This document shows positions 35,601 to 50,600 of a stretch of DNA of 64,000 bases, piece by piece. Within the stretch, counting starts at the first letter, position 1, and each line of letters opens with the position of its first letter. The position numbers were made by a program, and so were the translations under genes. Source of the DNA: Amoebophrya sp. A120 (lineage: Eukaryota > Sar > Dinophyceae > Syndiniales > Amoebophryaceae); contig CAJINV010000005.1 in the NCBI GenBank assembly GCA_905178155.1, positions 7,122,989-7,186,988 on the forward strand, in the 5' to 3' direction. The notes beneath the pieces are model-generated. The model did no database searches. It saw nothing but the letters and a program-made list of their open reading frames with translations, and was not told the DNA's origin.

Positions 35601-38600
35601 TTCCTCATCTTCCAGATCTACTTCGCGACCGGCCTCCGCGACCACACTTTTTTCCAGCTGTAGCCGATTGTGGAAATGCTGGCAGGAGGGGCGAGAAAAA
35701 CAACGATGCAGCTGTGGATGGAGATGAATCGAAGAAACTTCTTGCTATCAAGACCACGTCGAAAGACATCAAGATTCCTAAGATCCGTATCGCCAGAAAA
35801 AACTATTTCACTGTAAACTTACTTGTAATGCAGAAAATGCATTTCACAGGGGTTTGTCTTGCTACACATGCAAAATAGTGGATTTTTAGCTGTGTTTTCC
35901 CTTAGGAACCTTGCATGGCAAATTTTCCTTGTCATGTAGAACAAACTTATGATGCAAAACCTGCAAAATCCTTACGGCGAAACCCTTTTTCGGTACGATA
36001 ATCCGTCACTACCCGGAGCAGGTGCGTTTCCATCGGATCTACACTCATTTCCGCGAGCATTATATCGGGCCGAAACTCGACCCAACGACGTTGAACAACA
36101 TTGAGGAGCAGAAGAAAAAAGCGGATCGGAAGTTGGAAAGAGAGGAAAGACGTCGGAAGAAACGTATCAAATGGAAAAATGTCCTGGTCTGGAGGAAAAA
36201 CTGTGATGCTGGGTGGCGTCTCATGATGCGGCCACAAGTGCTGGCTCAGCATGACAAGTTTCTCAGCTTCTAGGTGTTGCCTATTCTGCATGACAAACTG
36301 CGGCAGCTGCTTTTTTTTGTGGCTGGCCGGAGATCCTTTTGCGTAGGGCCCCTAAAGTGGGCAAATGGATCATGAAGAAATACACTCATGAAATGGCCGC
36401 GCGACCGGAAAGTGGAAAAGAAGACAGAGGGGGGAAAAGTAGACGCATGAAAGAGAAGACGCGGGGGGCACAGAAAAAAAGGGTTGCGGGGCACAAAGAA
36501 AAAAAAACAGACGAGATGGGCGGGGGCATGGGCTAAAGAACAAAAAGACAAAAACTGCAAAGGTCTGGGAGTTTGCATGCCGCTAGGCCTAGGTTTATTG
36601 GCAAAGAAAGTGGTGACTGGGTTGCTAATTTAAAGACTGCGCTAAAGCAGCACCCCCCTTCCCCAAGGGGCCCCCCCAGGGCGGGCGCGATGGCGGCTCC
36701 GAGTAGGCGGAGCCCTGGGGCCCGATTCTTCGGAAACGCATGAAAAAGGTGCGCGGAGTAAGGTCGGCTAAAGTGCCTGAAAGGGGTACGCCTCGGGGTT
36801 GTCCGTCATCGTGATAGGATCATCGGGCATGATCAGTAGACCCCCTGTATATTTTTTAGCGCGCAACCGGCCACAAGTACGACTGTGATCAAGTTTGTAA
36901 GACTAACCCTTCAAGGCCACGCCGAAGCTCCACCTTGCTCGCGGGCTTGGATGGTAAGGGGGTTCTGCCACACGTAGCGCCCACTGGTCGTAGTTACGCG
37001 TAAGCAATCGATAGCGGTTTTGCGGCTGCGGTCGGGTGGTAGTTAGGAAGTGGATCGGGTATCCACCTAGGGGTATCGGCAGAGGCTAAATCTGTTCTAA
37101 CGCCCAGGCATTGGCAGAGGCTAAATCTGTTCTAACGCCAACCCGCCAGGAGTTAAATGGTTACTACTACTACTGCATCACAGAAAAATGGAGCTCTTGG
37201 GCAACGTGCATGACATTTTTACATTTGATAAAGCGGGAGAAAAAGCAAAAGTGGATGGAACTGAAATGGCAGGGGAAGTTGCTGCAGAAGAAACGGTATC
37301 CTGTGCAAAAGTATCGTACTCGTACAAATGCAAGTCTTGCATTACAAATTTCATTGTCAAGCCAAATCAGCATTGCAAATTTTAATTCTCATACTGAGGA
37401 AATTTGTAATGCATTTATACGAGTACCACGATACTTCTGCAGTTCATAAACGAGGCAAGGACGGGAAGCTGGTCGTCGTTTCTGATAAGAAGGGAGGCGA
37501 CGCAGGGGTGGAGCAGCAGCGAGAAGCAGAAGGAGATGGGAACAACAGAGACTCGTCCTGCGATAAAAACCCTCTGAAGCAGCAGCTCGCAGCTCCTCTC
37601 ACCGGTCTGACAGACGACCCGAAGGTCCTAGACGAACAGAACCCGCTATGATAGTGCAGAATTTCTCTCCGTCCCCCTCATTTGTCATGCAAAACCGCAA
37701 ATCCAATCGCTGCCTTGTGGGACTGTTTGCATGACAAATTTCGGAATCTACCCGAACAGTACTACACTAGATACACAAATTTGTCACGCATAGGCTCCAT
37801 GTGTACTGGTGTTTGTATTGCTCTTCATGCTAGGATACGAATGAGGGGGAGGGGAGTAGTTTCGCACCCTCATACTCGCCGCATGTTCTCGTCGCACGGA
37901 CCAAGGATTTCATTATTTTCCGGCCTAATGACGAGGAAGAGAAGAGAGACCGGCAAAAAAGGGTGAGGTGTGAAGAGAAAGAGGAAAAAATGAAAAACAA
38001 CGAGCCTGTCAGTGACTGGCACGACAGCGAGATCGAGTGGGTCCAGGCGGAAAAGAAGAGAACCGAGCTGCCGCGGGGACAAACGCCGGACGACGGGGGC
38101 GAGGAAGAAATGGACGCGAAACTCTACGAGTATGGCACGGATGAAGAGGACGTGTTTAATGGAGAAGTGTTTCACAAAGACGAGCAGGGAAATCCGGTGA
38201 AGGAAGAACACATTCTATCACAACAAAAAACTGTTTCACGTGTGAACTTATGATGCAGAAAATGGAACACAGAACTATTTGTCTTGCTACACAAGCAAGT
38301 AGACATTGGATTTTCAAGGGTCTTTTCCCTTGGGAGGCGCGCATGACAAACTTTCAGTGTAATGTGGGACAAACTTGTGATGCAGATTATCTGCAAAATC
38401 ATATATCATCACAGTGAAGCAGTTTTCTGTCGTGGGATACCTTCCGGACTCTTGCTACGACTCCTCAGAGCTTCTATCCCTTGCCGATCTCGAGGAAAGG
38501 GAGGCAATACGGTTGAATGACGACTACGATTGGGGCGCATGGGGCGATGACGAAGAGGGGGAAACACAAACAGCCCCAACATCGAAGGAGCCCCTCCAGC

Positions 38601-41600
38601 CGACTTCTACTTCCGTCCAGCCCATTGAACAAGCAGAGCAAGTGTCATCTGTGATTCAGAACTGCGATCTTTTGGGGATAGAAGAGCCTCCTGCGGGTGA
38701 CCTCGCTGTCCTCCAGCCCGAGGTACTAGACAAGGGCGCAACTACTACTTCGCTGAACCCCACCACTTCCTCTTCCAAGGGAACAAATAAGGGCGACGGG
38801 AAGAAGGGCAATAAAATGGAAGATCAGCATGCTCCTAACACAACATCAGTAACAAAGACAAACTGTGCCAGTGATGCGGATCCAAATGCAGCGGGAAGCG
38901 ATAGTACTGAGGAAGACTCCTCCGATGCGGATCCCTATGTCCCTACCCACGACATTCCAATCTTACCCAAAACGGTAGTCACCACGGCGGAGGCAAAGCC
39001 CGGCAAGCTGCTTTCTTCTAGGACGAGCAAGAAAGCACCGCGTCGACATAAAAAAAGCAAGCCGAACCACGACAGCTCTGATTCTGAAGACTCGGAAACC
39101 TACAGCGATTTTTGCAGTTCTGAATCCGAACCGGGTACCAGCGATTTCGAGACCACGAGCTGCGACGACTCCGATGGGCTTCCCATGCTGAAGAGCAAAG
39201 ACAAGGCTTTATTTGAGGACTCCGACAGTTCTTGCAAGAAGTCGGAGGATGATAAAGATAAGAAGAAGTCGGGCAACAAGAAGGGACGTCGAGGCAGCGA
39301 GGGAAGCTCCTCTTCCACGGAATCGAATAGTTCGGGTGGCGACGACGAGGACGACGAGTATAACCCATCCGATTGGGACTTTATCCAAAAAAAAAACTGT
39401 GGTACTAACTGGTGTAGGTCCTCTCGTGGAGTGACAGCACCACGGATCTGCTTCTTCTCTGCATGACACAAGAATCCTGTCATGCACAGCTACTACGTGA
39501 AACCGCATATACAATAGGATTTCACGGCTGGCTAGCATGACAAGTGTACCTGTGTTGCACCAGCATGCTTTGCACTTCTAGCATTACACACAGTTTTTTT
39601 CTTGCATAGACTCCTATGAGGATTCGGAGGATTCCGAGGAGGACGACGATGGGGAAGATGACGAGGGCGCCCAGGAGGCGGTTCAGGAGGCGTCCGACCC
39701 GGCGGATTTTAAGGATTTCTACCTCGACGACTGGAAGGATTTTTCCCAGGAAGACTATGGATGTGTCAGAGTTGAAATCGACAAAGTTGAAATAACTTGC
39801 AATGCATAAAATCGATGCCAGTTGCAAGCCCAATGTCTAAGCGGCGCATGACAAATTTGAGTAGAGCCGAAGTCCAGTTTGTAATGCTGTTTGGGTAAGG
39901 AAGATGCCTGCTGTCATGCTACTTCAGCAGCTCTATTTCTACCCCGAAACAGGCTGACAATCTGCCTCCCTTGCCTGCTCTGCAAGACAGGCGCTTTCTG
40001 CGTTGCATTTTATGCATGACAAACTACTTCAACTTTGACGATTTCAAACCTGACAGCTCCATAAAGACCTCGAGCGGGTGATGCGGCAGAAGCGGTACGA
40101 ATTCCCCATGATAACCCCGATTCTGCAGGGAGAAGAGGGCGCCGGGGGGGATAGCGACGAGGATGAGGATGCTGTAGCTGCGCCAGTAGTTGCGGTGTTT
40201 GACGGCAATCAGAGCGGTGGTCCGGCGACCCAGGTGGACAAGAAAAACGAATTCATCAAAGACATCATCTTCGGCAACTCCAGCGACTTCTACGACAACA
40301 TTCACAATCAGGCCATTAACAGTCAGTTCCTGAGAGACAGACCTCACTTATTCAGTTCTCTGGCCAAGGCGCAGAAGGAGAAAATTCTGGCAAATGCGCA
40401 CACGGGCGCGGCCGCCGCGATTGGCGCTGCTGCAAATGGTATCGCCAGAAAAAACTGTTTCACAGTAAACTTGTAATGCAGAAAATGCATCTCGCAAGTG
40501 TTTGTCTTGCTACACATGCAAGACAGTGGTGGATTTTTAGCTGTGTTTCCCATAGGAACCTTGCATGGCAAATTTTCTCTGTTATGTAGAACAAACTTGT
40601 GATGCAAAACCTGCAAGATCCTTACAGTGAAACACGTTTTTCGTACGATAAATGGGAAAAAGGGGACGAAGAATAAGAGCGATAGAAATGGGGACAAAAA
40701 TAACAATGACAAAACACCGGCACTTGAAGACATCACGTTAGAGCAGCTCCAAGCCTGTCAGTTTTCCGGTCACCCCTCGGAATTTCCCATGCCTATCAAA
40801 TGTAAGTAAAAATGTCTGGGTCTGGAAGAATGCAACTTGTGATGCTGAATCTGCATTATCCAAAGATCTGTATTGCATGAACAGCAAAAGAGGTCTGGTT
40901 CTAGCCACGGCGAGAGGGCATTTCTCATGCGGTATAGGCATCAGAAAGCCCTCACAAGATCTGTGATGCTAGGCATGCATCGCAGACATCAGGAGTCATG
41001 CAAAATGTGCATGACAAACCTTGCATCCTTCCAGACCCAGACATTTTTGCATTTGATAATGCCCGCGCACATGAGATTGTTGGTCGAGACGGGATATCCT
41101 GTGCAAAAGTATCGTACTCGTTGTAATCGCATTTTTGCATCACAAATCCACTTGTTAAGGTAAATCCGCATTACAAATTAAATTTGTAATGCTAAGCCAA
41201 TTTGTATTGCGATTTGTAGTACTAGTACGATACTTCTTTTGCAATCCATACGGGAAAAATTGCGTTTTCCGGCAGGGTGGACGAGAATGTAGTTTGCGAC
41301 CTGTCCCTGTACCAGATGCGGCAATTCTGCAAGGACATGCTGTCCAAGGCGGGGATGAAAAATGCCGCCGTGAGATTTTTGGTAAACTTATTCAGAGGAA
41401 AAACCCCCCCTCCCCATATCGAAAGGAAGTTTCTGATGCTGGATTTGCGTACACAAATCAGGTCTGTCTTGCGGTAGAGGACTGTAGGCCCATGCCAAAC
41501 CTAAGTAGCAGAGTTTTGACGTAGGCGCGTAGCATGGCAAATGTGTACTCTGTGGGTCCCATAGCATCACAAACCGCCTGAAAAAAGCGGGGGAGTCGCT

Positions 41601-44600
41601 GGATTGGCCTTCTTGCAATACAGAGACGATCTGTGTCCACAAATCAGCATCGCAAATTTTCAGAAGTATCCCTTTTCGGTATGGGGAGGGGGGATTTTTC
41701 CTCACGATAGCACTCCGCTGCGAATGTGAGCAACAAGAACGCAAAGCAGTTGAAGTTAGAGGAGTTACTGGCGAAACGGCGAAAAGTTTTGGAAAAGGAA
41801 GGCCGATTGGAAGAGCATGAATTACTGGAAGATTTAGAAGAATTCCGGGAGGCGAACCGCATTCAGGCTGAGATTGAGCGGAATCAACAAGCTTACGACT
41901 CGAAGTTTTACGGGAATAATGCAAACTGTGGGGACGATGACGAGGACGAGGATGATTCAGACGTATGAACTGCAAATAATTATCGTACTGGTATAAATGC
42001 ATGAGAAATTCCATCAGCATGAGAAAATTGTATTGCGGATCTACCTTGAGAAAAAAACTTGTAGTGCACGATTGCAATACGAGTGCGATGCTTTTGTAAT
42101 GCATAAAACGCGGACTCTGACGATTCTGAAGTGAAGGAGAAATTCTTCGAGGCGCAAGCTAAAGCTGCAGGAAAACAGGACGGCAATAACGATGAGGACG
42201 ACCACGGTGACACCAGCGGTTTATCAACTGCAAAAATGTCTGGGTCGGGAAGAGTCGGGGCTTGTCATGCACATTTTGCATGACTCGTGAGGTCTGTGAT
42301 GCTGGTGCTAGCATCACGGATTTTTTGAGAGCTTGTTGATGCTAATCACGCATGAGAAATGCTCTCTCCGCGTGGTGCCAAGAACTGACTCCTCTTGCTG
42401 CTCATGCAACACAGACGTTTCGAGAATCCGCAGACAGCATTACAAGTTCCACTCTTCCAGACCCAGACATATTTGCAATCCATACGGTTCCTCTGACAAC
42501 GATTCGGTAGATCCGAGGATGGCGAATGATCCGTTTTGTTCGGAAGAAAGCGAGGATTTTGACCAGTTTCGCGATGGTGTATCTATCGTAAATTTATTCC
42601 CATACACGTACAAAAACAAATGCAGTCTCTGCATGACAAAACTTAGCTTCGATCCTAGTTTGGCATGACAAGTTTTGCACTCCAAATTGATGAAATTTGT
42701 GATGCATCTTGTACATGCACGGGGGGAAATTTCTATTGCATACGGCGAATTCGAATTCGCTGACGACCGCTGCGAAAAGTTTGCGCACAAAATCGGGATC
42801 GCATTGATCCCGAAAGCCCATCGGATGGGACAGTTTGTGAATTTGAGGGAAAAGCTGCGCAAGATGGAGGAGGAGAGGGATCGCGATCGGAAAGGTCTGT
42901 TGGCAGCTCTTCAGGACAAGAAGAAGAACACAACTGCCGGTGTGTGTGGACGCACGGACTACACGGACAGCACAGGCACGGGAAGTGAAATTGTCGCGAA
43001 CATCACGGAGCAATCTTCGGCAACTCCGAATGTTGCCGTTGCCCCGCTGGAAGTTGTAGCTGCTCCTTGTTTTGAAATGGTGGACCAAGAGCTGCAAGTA
43101 TGTGAACTACAAGCGCTGGAGGAGGTGCCCAGCGCGGTACCAGCCAAAGACGAAGACCCCTGCTCTTCTACTAGCGGGGGTGAAGAAGTTGAAGAAGTAG
43201 TAGACGAAGTAGAAGCTCCACGTCCGCCTGAAGATCACGACAGCGACTTTGAGCAGTGGGTGGCAGACAGCATCAGAAATTACAACTTTGACGACGAGGA
43301 GGAGGACTTCTCCGATTCTACTTCTTCCTCGAGCTGCTCAAGTGCAGCTGCGCCGGACAACCAGGACCACGATAATTCTCCGCTGCACGACCACGACCAT
43401 CTCGTCAACGGTGACGAGGTTGTGGTGCAAGAAGAAAAATCCGTAGTACCAGTCGTCGATGAAGAAGATCTTCGACAAACGATCTACGAGAACAGCATCG
43501 AGACAAGACTGAAAGAGCTGCTTGGGGAAGCCGATTTTGAAGTTTACTGCAAAGATATGCAGGAGTTGTTGGATAGGAAATTGCTCATGGACGAGATGAA
43601 ATTGAAAACTGGTGATCCACCAGCTGCATCTGAACAAGAAGAAGAAGTAGAACAAGATGAGAGTACTAAACTCGTCGCCTTTGTGAAAAAAGCGCTGAAG
43701 CCACCGGAAATCAAGATTTTGCGGCAAATCTGCAAATTGGAAAAAGCTTGGAGCAAGCATCTTCGGATAAAGCAGGGCGGAGGGCGAATATCAAAGCCGC
43801 GTGAGCGAAACTGCAAGGGTCTGGGTGTCCAAGAGGACGCCGGCCCCGCCACGATTATGGTCGAAGAGACAGAAGACAGTGACAGCTTGCTGAATTCATC
43901 ATCATCCTCGGAGTCAATTGGTGGATTCGAACTTGCAAACGTGTTCAGTTCATCTTCATCCTCGGCGTCAACTGGTGGATTCGATGTTGCAAACAGGACG
44001 AGCAGTGGCGACGACGATGGAAATGATGCAATAACCTACGATGAGGATTTTTGGAGCTCCGACTACGACTTTGGATTCGAGCACCAGAATTTCGAAGATA
44101 GCATTTTCTCATCGCCAGCAGAAAGCGTCGAACTACCGCTACAACAAGAATTTTTATCGGTTGTGCAAGAACATCAGATGCCACCTTCATCTTCTTCAAG
44201 AACTTCTGCCACTGCGCAGCGAACCGCGCCATCTTCACTTCATGCGCAAAAAGGGGCGCTGCGGCTGCCAGTGCCAGTGAACAAGAACAGTGGTAGCTGC
44301 AGTTTTTCCGCTTGCAGTTCTGCCCGAGAGCAGGAAGTTGTGCGATTGTTGCACAAGAGGAAGCAGAAAGATGGATCTTCTAGCGGCTGGTGCGAAGCAG
44401 GTGCATTGTCACCTTCGAGACAACATCTTCGAGGAAGCAAAAAGCAAAAGAAAACGACCCTAGGGATGATCGGCTACGACCAGGTGGAAGATGAACATCA
44501 AGCACAAGCGACTTATTCCCTCTCGACCGCGATTCCGACCCACGTCCAGCACCAGTTTCTTGACCGCTACGTGACAAGACTCTTTGAGAAAACAAACGCC

Positions 44601-47600
44601 TTTTGCCGCAACACGTGTCCACAAGTAGTGGGGCCTCCACGAATTGCACCGGCGTGGTCCTCGAGAGGCGGAGCAAAAGAAAGCTTTTCTTGTGTCGGCG
44701 CCACTACTATTTCCACGAAAAACGCCCCCGCCTCGGACCCGAACATCCTGCCCATCGGCCCCGGTTGGCCCAAGTGGTACCGAGATGCGTACGAAAAATA
44801 CAGCTATCCTGTGCAAAAGTATCGTACTCGTAGTAATCGCAGTCACGCATTACAAATCTCCCTCCTAAGCTAAATCCGCATTACAAATTCCATTTTTCAC
44901 GCTGAGGGAATTTGTCATGCGATTTATACTAGTACGATGCTTTTGCAGTTCATAACAGCACCAAGCAGCGCGAGTTTGGGTCGAAGGTGAAGTTGTTGCG
45001 GAAATGGGTGAAAAAAGAACTTCCGGTGGATAAAACTTGCTCGGGAATGCAGAAGAAGATCATCCGACAGATTATCAACTGCAAAAGTGTCTGGCTCTGG
45101 AAGATTGCAACTTGTCATGCTGCATCTGAATCGCGATCGTGGAAATATTTGTGTTGCATGATTCCCAAAAGAGGCTCACTACTTTTGAACAAGTTTAGAG
45201 GCAGTTTCTGATGCAGGAAAGGCATGATAGAGAACTCACAGAACCTGTCATGCTAGGCCGTGCATACAAGACCGCGTGGGTCATGGAGAACCTGCATGAC
45301 AAACCTAGCAATCTTTCAGACCCAGACATATTTGCATTTGATAGAGATCTACGAAATGCAAGTCAAAGGTCTGCCGTACGCGTATATTTGTGAGGATGGT
45401 CGTGATAGTGCCAGTGAAGACTATAGCTGCGACGAGGAGGAGGAGGATTGTGCTGACACAAGTTCCAATTCGAGTTCTGGTTTATCCAGGTCCAGCTTCG
45501 CTGTAAAAACGTCAGCACGCGGCACCACAAAGAGGAAAACCACTGAAAATAACACCCCGCTGCACCTTTGCTACTACGACCAGCGGTTCACCTCCTGGGA
45601 TCCCTTTGCAAAGCTCAACGGCACCTTCGCACTCTTGACCGCAGTGCTGGCACAGGGGGCGCGATCCTCCTGGGCACAAGAAGAGGCGTTGACCAAGGCA
45701 TTGCGCTCGTGCGCAGTAGATACGGGAATAATAAATGCAGAACAAGCAGTTCTAGACACCAAGGCAAGGCTAGCGCCCGCAGCCACCTCTTGCGCGTCCT
45801 CCTCGGGGGGAGCGTGGTCGTCGGAATATAATATCGATGCTGCATCACATTCACAAGCAGGGGAATTTTTGCATCCTCCCTCTCCAGCGGCCGTTTCAAC
45901 CACGCGGAATGCGAACAGCGCGGGCCGGAATATTAAACGGGAAGATCATGAAGAACAACAAGTGCACGACGATGATAAAAAACCTCTTTTGACTCACAAA
46001 AACTGGCACCGGGGGACGAGGTACGAGAATCTGAAGAGAAAGTCTGAGGAGTTCCCCTTGTCTTCCACCCCGTGGAGCCCGTACTACAAAGGCTACCAGG
46101 CGCTGCGAACGGGCGTCTTGAAGCACTTGCCCGGTAGCAACTTGTACTGGAGCAAGATGGAGGCCGAAAATTTGGTCCAAACGGAGACCACCTACGGAGC
46201 AGGCTGTAATGTAGTTGAGGACAGCACGACCACTTCTGGCGGAGTACTAGAACAAGCCGGAACTACTGCCTTGTTGGTGAAAAAGCACCACATCACGGGC
46301 TCTTTCGCTACCATTTCTCAAAAGCGCCAGGACCCGTGGAGTTCGATTTGGATTACCCCGGCCTGCCCTAAGATTGCGGATCAGGTTGGACTGGTCAAGA
46401 ATGTGCAACGTCGTTTTGCTAGGCCGAAAAATAGTAAACTCGATCCCAATTCCAAGGAAGAGTACCAGTTCCTTGGCCGAGGGAAACACGCGTTGCTGGA
46501 CAGCAAAAACTTTCTGGAACGCCGCCTGGATGAGATCGGGCAGGCGCAGTGGGAGGACGAGGAAAGGCGACGTCACGATGATGTTCTTACGCACAGAGGA
46601 CACCAGACGGAGGTGGAGGCAAGAACTGCCTCTAACTTGTTTTATCAAGAGGACAAGCATAAGCCTGCCCCCGGCGCCCCTCGTGGAGCGGCAAATGAAG
46701 CTGAAGCAGCTACTTCCGCAGGAAAAATATACAAGTTTCGAAAATTGTCCTTCCCGACGATTTTTAACGACAATTTGTTTGACGAACACGAACTGCCACA
46801 ACGACAACCACAAAAACTTTCGGGTGGTGGTGGTGCTGGACCTGCAGGCAGGGGCACCAGCCCAGCAATACAAACTGCAGCAGGAATTATAAAGGCAACC
46901 TCGGCCTTTTCGCCCCGTTGGGCAGATATGTCGGACTTCAGTGACGATGAAGAGGAAATCAAGTTGCTCCGACCAAGCTTTTCGATCTCGCAGGCGGGTG
47001 GTGCAGCCAACAGATTATCTTCGGCGAAGAATGTTCTTGGTGCGCCGTTAGTACCAGACGGCACGACTGCGTATTCGATACCAGCATCGCGCCAAATCGA
47101 CCGCGTGCTCCATCCAAGTGAAAAGCTTTTCGACGATTATCGGCGGGAGTTCGAAGCGGAGTACCGGGACGGGCCCAGCCGCGCAGCCGCCGCGGGCTTG
47201 GACCAACTCTTTGGGGCGGCACCCGGTCGGGACGGTTCGTCACACGTGCTAGACGATTCACCTTCCATACAAGACGCGCGAAAGAACACCATGAACTACC
47301 CATCGTCGACCTCATCGTCCACTTCTTTTATCAATCTGTTCGGGCACCCGAATATGCACTTGCACAACGATCAGAAGTTCCGGCAGTTGCGCGTCTTCCG
47401 CGGGCAAAAATTTCCCTGTTTGCCGGTGCGCCTGACGAAGCAGGTTGGCGGGCTGTTAACGACGGAAAAAACAACGTTTGGGATGAAAGCTGGCTCTCCT
47501 GCTGCAGACCGGGGAAATAAGAGCAAGAACCTGTCATCGAAAGAAGATCCTAGTTCATCTTGCAATAAGTTCTTCAAAAGGAGTAGTTGTCGCCACCATT

Positions 47601-50600
47601 TAGAAGCCCACTTTGTCCCAGGCTGCAGTTGGAATGACTACTTTCACACGGACCTACGCCCAGCGGAGCAGGCCCAGTTTGTGAATTTTCACGACTACAA
47701 CTTGGAATTTCCCGGTGAGCAAAACGGTGGTCCTCCTGTAGAAGTTGCTGGGCGGGAGATCGACGATGGCGGCCACTCAACACTACGCAGGTCCTCGCCG
47801 TCACGCTGGCGCGGCCCTAACGAGGACGACGACGACGACCGCCGTTCTTGCACTTCTTCTCCTACGACTGCTGCTGTAACTGCATTTCAGCGCAGGAAAC
47901 GCTACCAGCTTCTGGCAACTGTCTTTAATCTCGACTTTGCGCAACAGGTGAAAGGGTATCGACGATTTTTTTCTCAGTTCCATTCAGGAGGGGGCGCGGG
48001 GGAGGTTGATGGAAGTTGTCGTCCACACGACCTCGAACTGGAAATCAAAACTGTGCAAAACGCGTCTGATGCCCCAGTGGACTTTACCGTGTTTTCGGTC
48101 ATTCAGAACAACGACGTGACAAATGCAAATACTTTCGACTCGTCTGGTGATGGTGCTCCAGAGCAGCCGGAAGAGCTCGCCACACTGGAGCACGAGTACG
48201 ACAGTGAAAGTCTTGCGGGACCTACTTCGTCTGACGAAGCAGGGGAAGGCAGGATGGGAACCACGCCGAGAACTGAAGAGGAGCTGGTTCCTCTCAGAAG
48301 CACGGAAGATGTTGGTGGACCTGCTGTTCTTGCTACAGAAGGATCGCTTTCACCTGGACTCCAGACTACTTCGCAAGAAGAACTGCAACTAATGAAAGGG
48401 GGCCAGAGCAACTACATCAACTACAAGGGCCGCCCTGCAGTAGAATCTTCGAGGAGAGAACGCAAATCGCCAATTCTGCGGCACCTGATTGCCCTGGTTT
48501 TCGGTGGAAGCAGAAGAAAGCGAGCGCAAGAAAGCCGTCGTCGTCTTCACGGAGAGATGAAGATGAACAAAGCACTGGCAGACACTCCTGCAGCCACAAG
48601 CAGTGGCCTTGATGTTGAGAATGTTGACAATGATACGAAGTTGAAGCAGCTGTCAACATTCGAGATAAAAAACAGCACGACGAGCAGCTGCAAGAATGAC
48701 GCGCCGGCAGAAGAAATGCCTTCGCGGCCTCCATCAATCGTGAAGAAGAAGGACGAAAATAACGATCACGATGATGAGCTCCAGGTGGAACAAGAACGTA
48801 TGATGAAAACGCAAATGCAATTCGAAGAGATCGGCGTGAATGGCAGGACGAGGCTGATGCGATTGCTGAAGAAGGAACAAACGAGTTTGTACGAAAAGTT
48901 GCTCATGCGCGCCTTTTACACGTGCGCCGGGAACTATGAAGGTGGTCCAGGAGGAGGTCGGCACCACCAGCACGGTGGAGCTCAAAGTGCTGTTGGAAAT
49001 AAAGGAAAAAACAAAAATCATTCGACCACCGGGGTTGTTGATGTTCCCAAAAACACTCCGCAAGAACTCTCTGCGGTCATGCGGCAAAGTAAGCAACATG
49101 TTGACACCTCCTTCGCACATCAACCATCCCCGACATCAAAGCAAACCTCGATCAAGGAAATTCCCAAGTCCCTTCGCAACCTCACGTTTCCGTACGTGCT
49201 GCCACCCTTTCGCACATGGATGAAAATCCGCTCAGACGCCAAGAAGAACAATGGCCAGAAGCAAGAGAAACTCACGCACACGCAGCTGCAACACGACCTG
49301 GCGGACCACTGGCGCAAGCACTTCTTCGCGGACGAAGCGCGCGAGCTGGAGCAGATGGCGCTGAAAAAACTGGTATGGGAGCAGACAAATGGTCGACCGT
49401 GGCTGATTACGGAGAAGGAAGAAAAGCAGCTGTTGAAGCGAATCCAGATTGCCAGTTACAAATCGAACGCCGCCGCCGTGCTCGCCGCTGCTTCAGGAGG
49501 TCGCGGTACTACTGCGGTGCTGAGCAAAAATAAACTACAAGACAAGAAGAGCGCCAAAGTAGGCAAAGCGCTGGGTCTGCTAGACAACAAGAATAAAGAT
49601 CGTGCGGCAGGTGGCGAAAGGGAAGATGCAAAGCGAAAGCAGGGCGTCGAGGGGTTTGTTGCTGCTGCTGCTGTATCTGCTCGTCCGACGAGGAACAAAG
49701 CCGGACCGAACAAGGAGCGCAACAACCCAAATAATCCGAACGACGTGTCCTTCGACATCTCAAACGACAGCGCCCAGGACGATCACGGTGGAGTACTATC
49801 TCCTGCGGCTGCCTCACTGGACCAACAGAATGGGCAACAACTACAAGAGCAACAACTCAACCACTTTGCAGCTCCTCAGTACCTTTCCTACTTCACGAAT
49901 AAGGACCAGAATGGGATCTACGAAAAGCAAAATTGGCCGTGCCGCTCCCGCGAAGACTTCTGGGAGAAAATTCAGCTGCACACTATCCTGTGCAAAAGTA
50001 TCGTACTCGTATTGCAATCATGCATTACAAATTTTCTTTACAAGCCAAATCCGCATTACAAATTTTATTTCTCATGCTGAGGAGATTTGTAATGCATTTA
50101 TACGAGTGCGATACTTTTGCACTGTATACACACCGCCCAGCACCGATTTTTCAACCGGTATCTGGATTACTCTAGCGTGGACGACTTGAAAATTTACAAC
50201 GACATGATCCTAGACTACAAGCCGCTTAACGGGTGCCTGCCCCATGAATTAGAGACGATTCTAAGACTGCAACCGGTGGAAGACCGCGCGGCCCTGGTCT
50301 ACACTGCAATCAAGCCAAAGAAAAAAGAGTCCACCTCGTCGCAAGTAGCTGCCATTGCGGGAGCTGCTAGTGTGGCAAAAAACAAGTCACCGCGGAACAA
50401 CTATCACAGCGGGGGCCACCGGGAGGAGGTCGAGAAAGTCCGGTATAAGTTCAAGCAATTCGATATGGAAGTGCCAGAATCGAAATTGACAAAATCGAAA
50501 CATTTCCGATGCATAATATCGATACCAGTTGGAGTTGTTGGCGCCTCAGTTTCCAAGTGGCGCATGACAAATTTCGAGAGCACCAATAAAGTCCAGTCTG

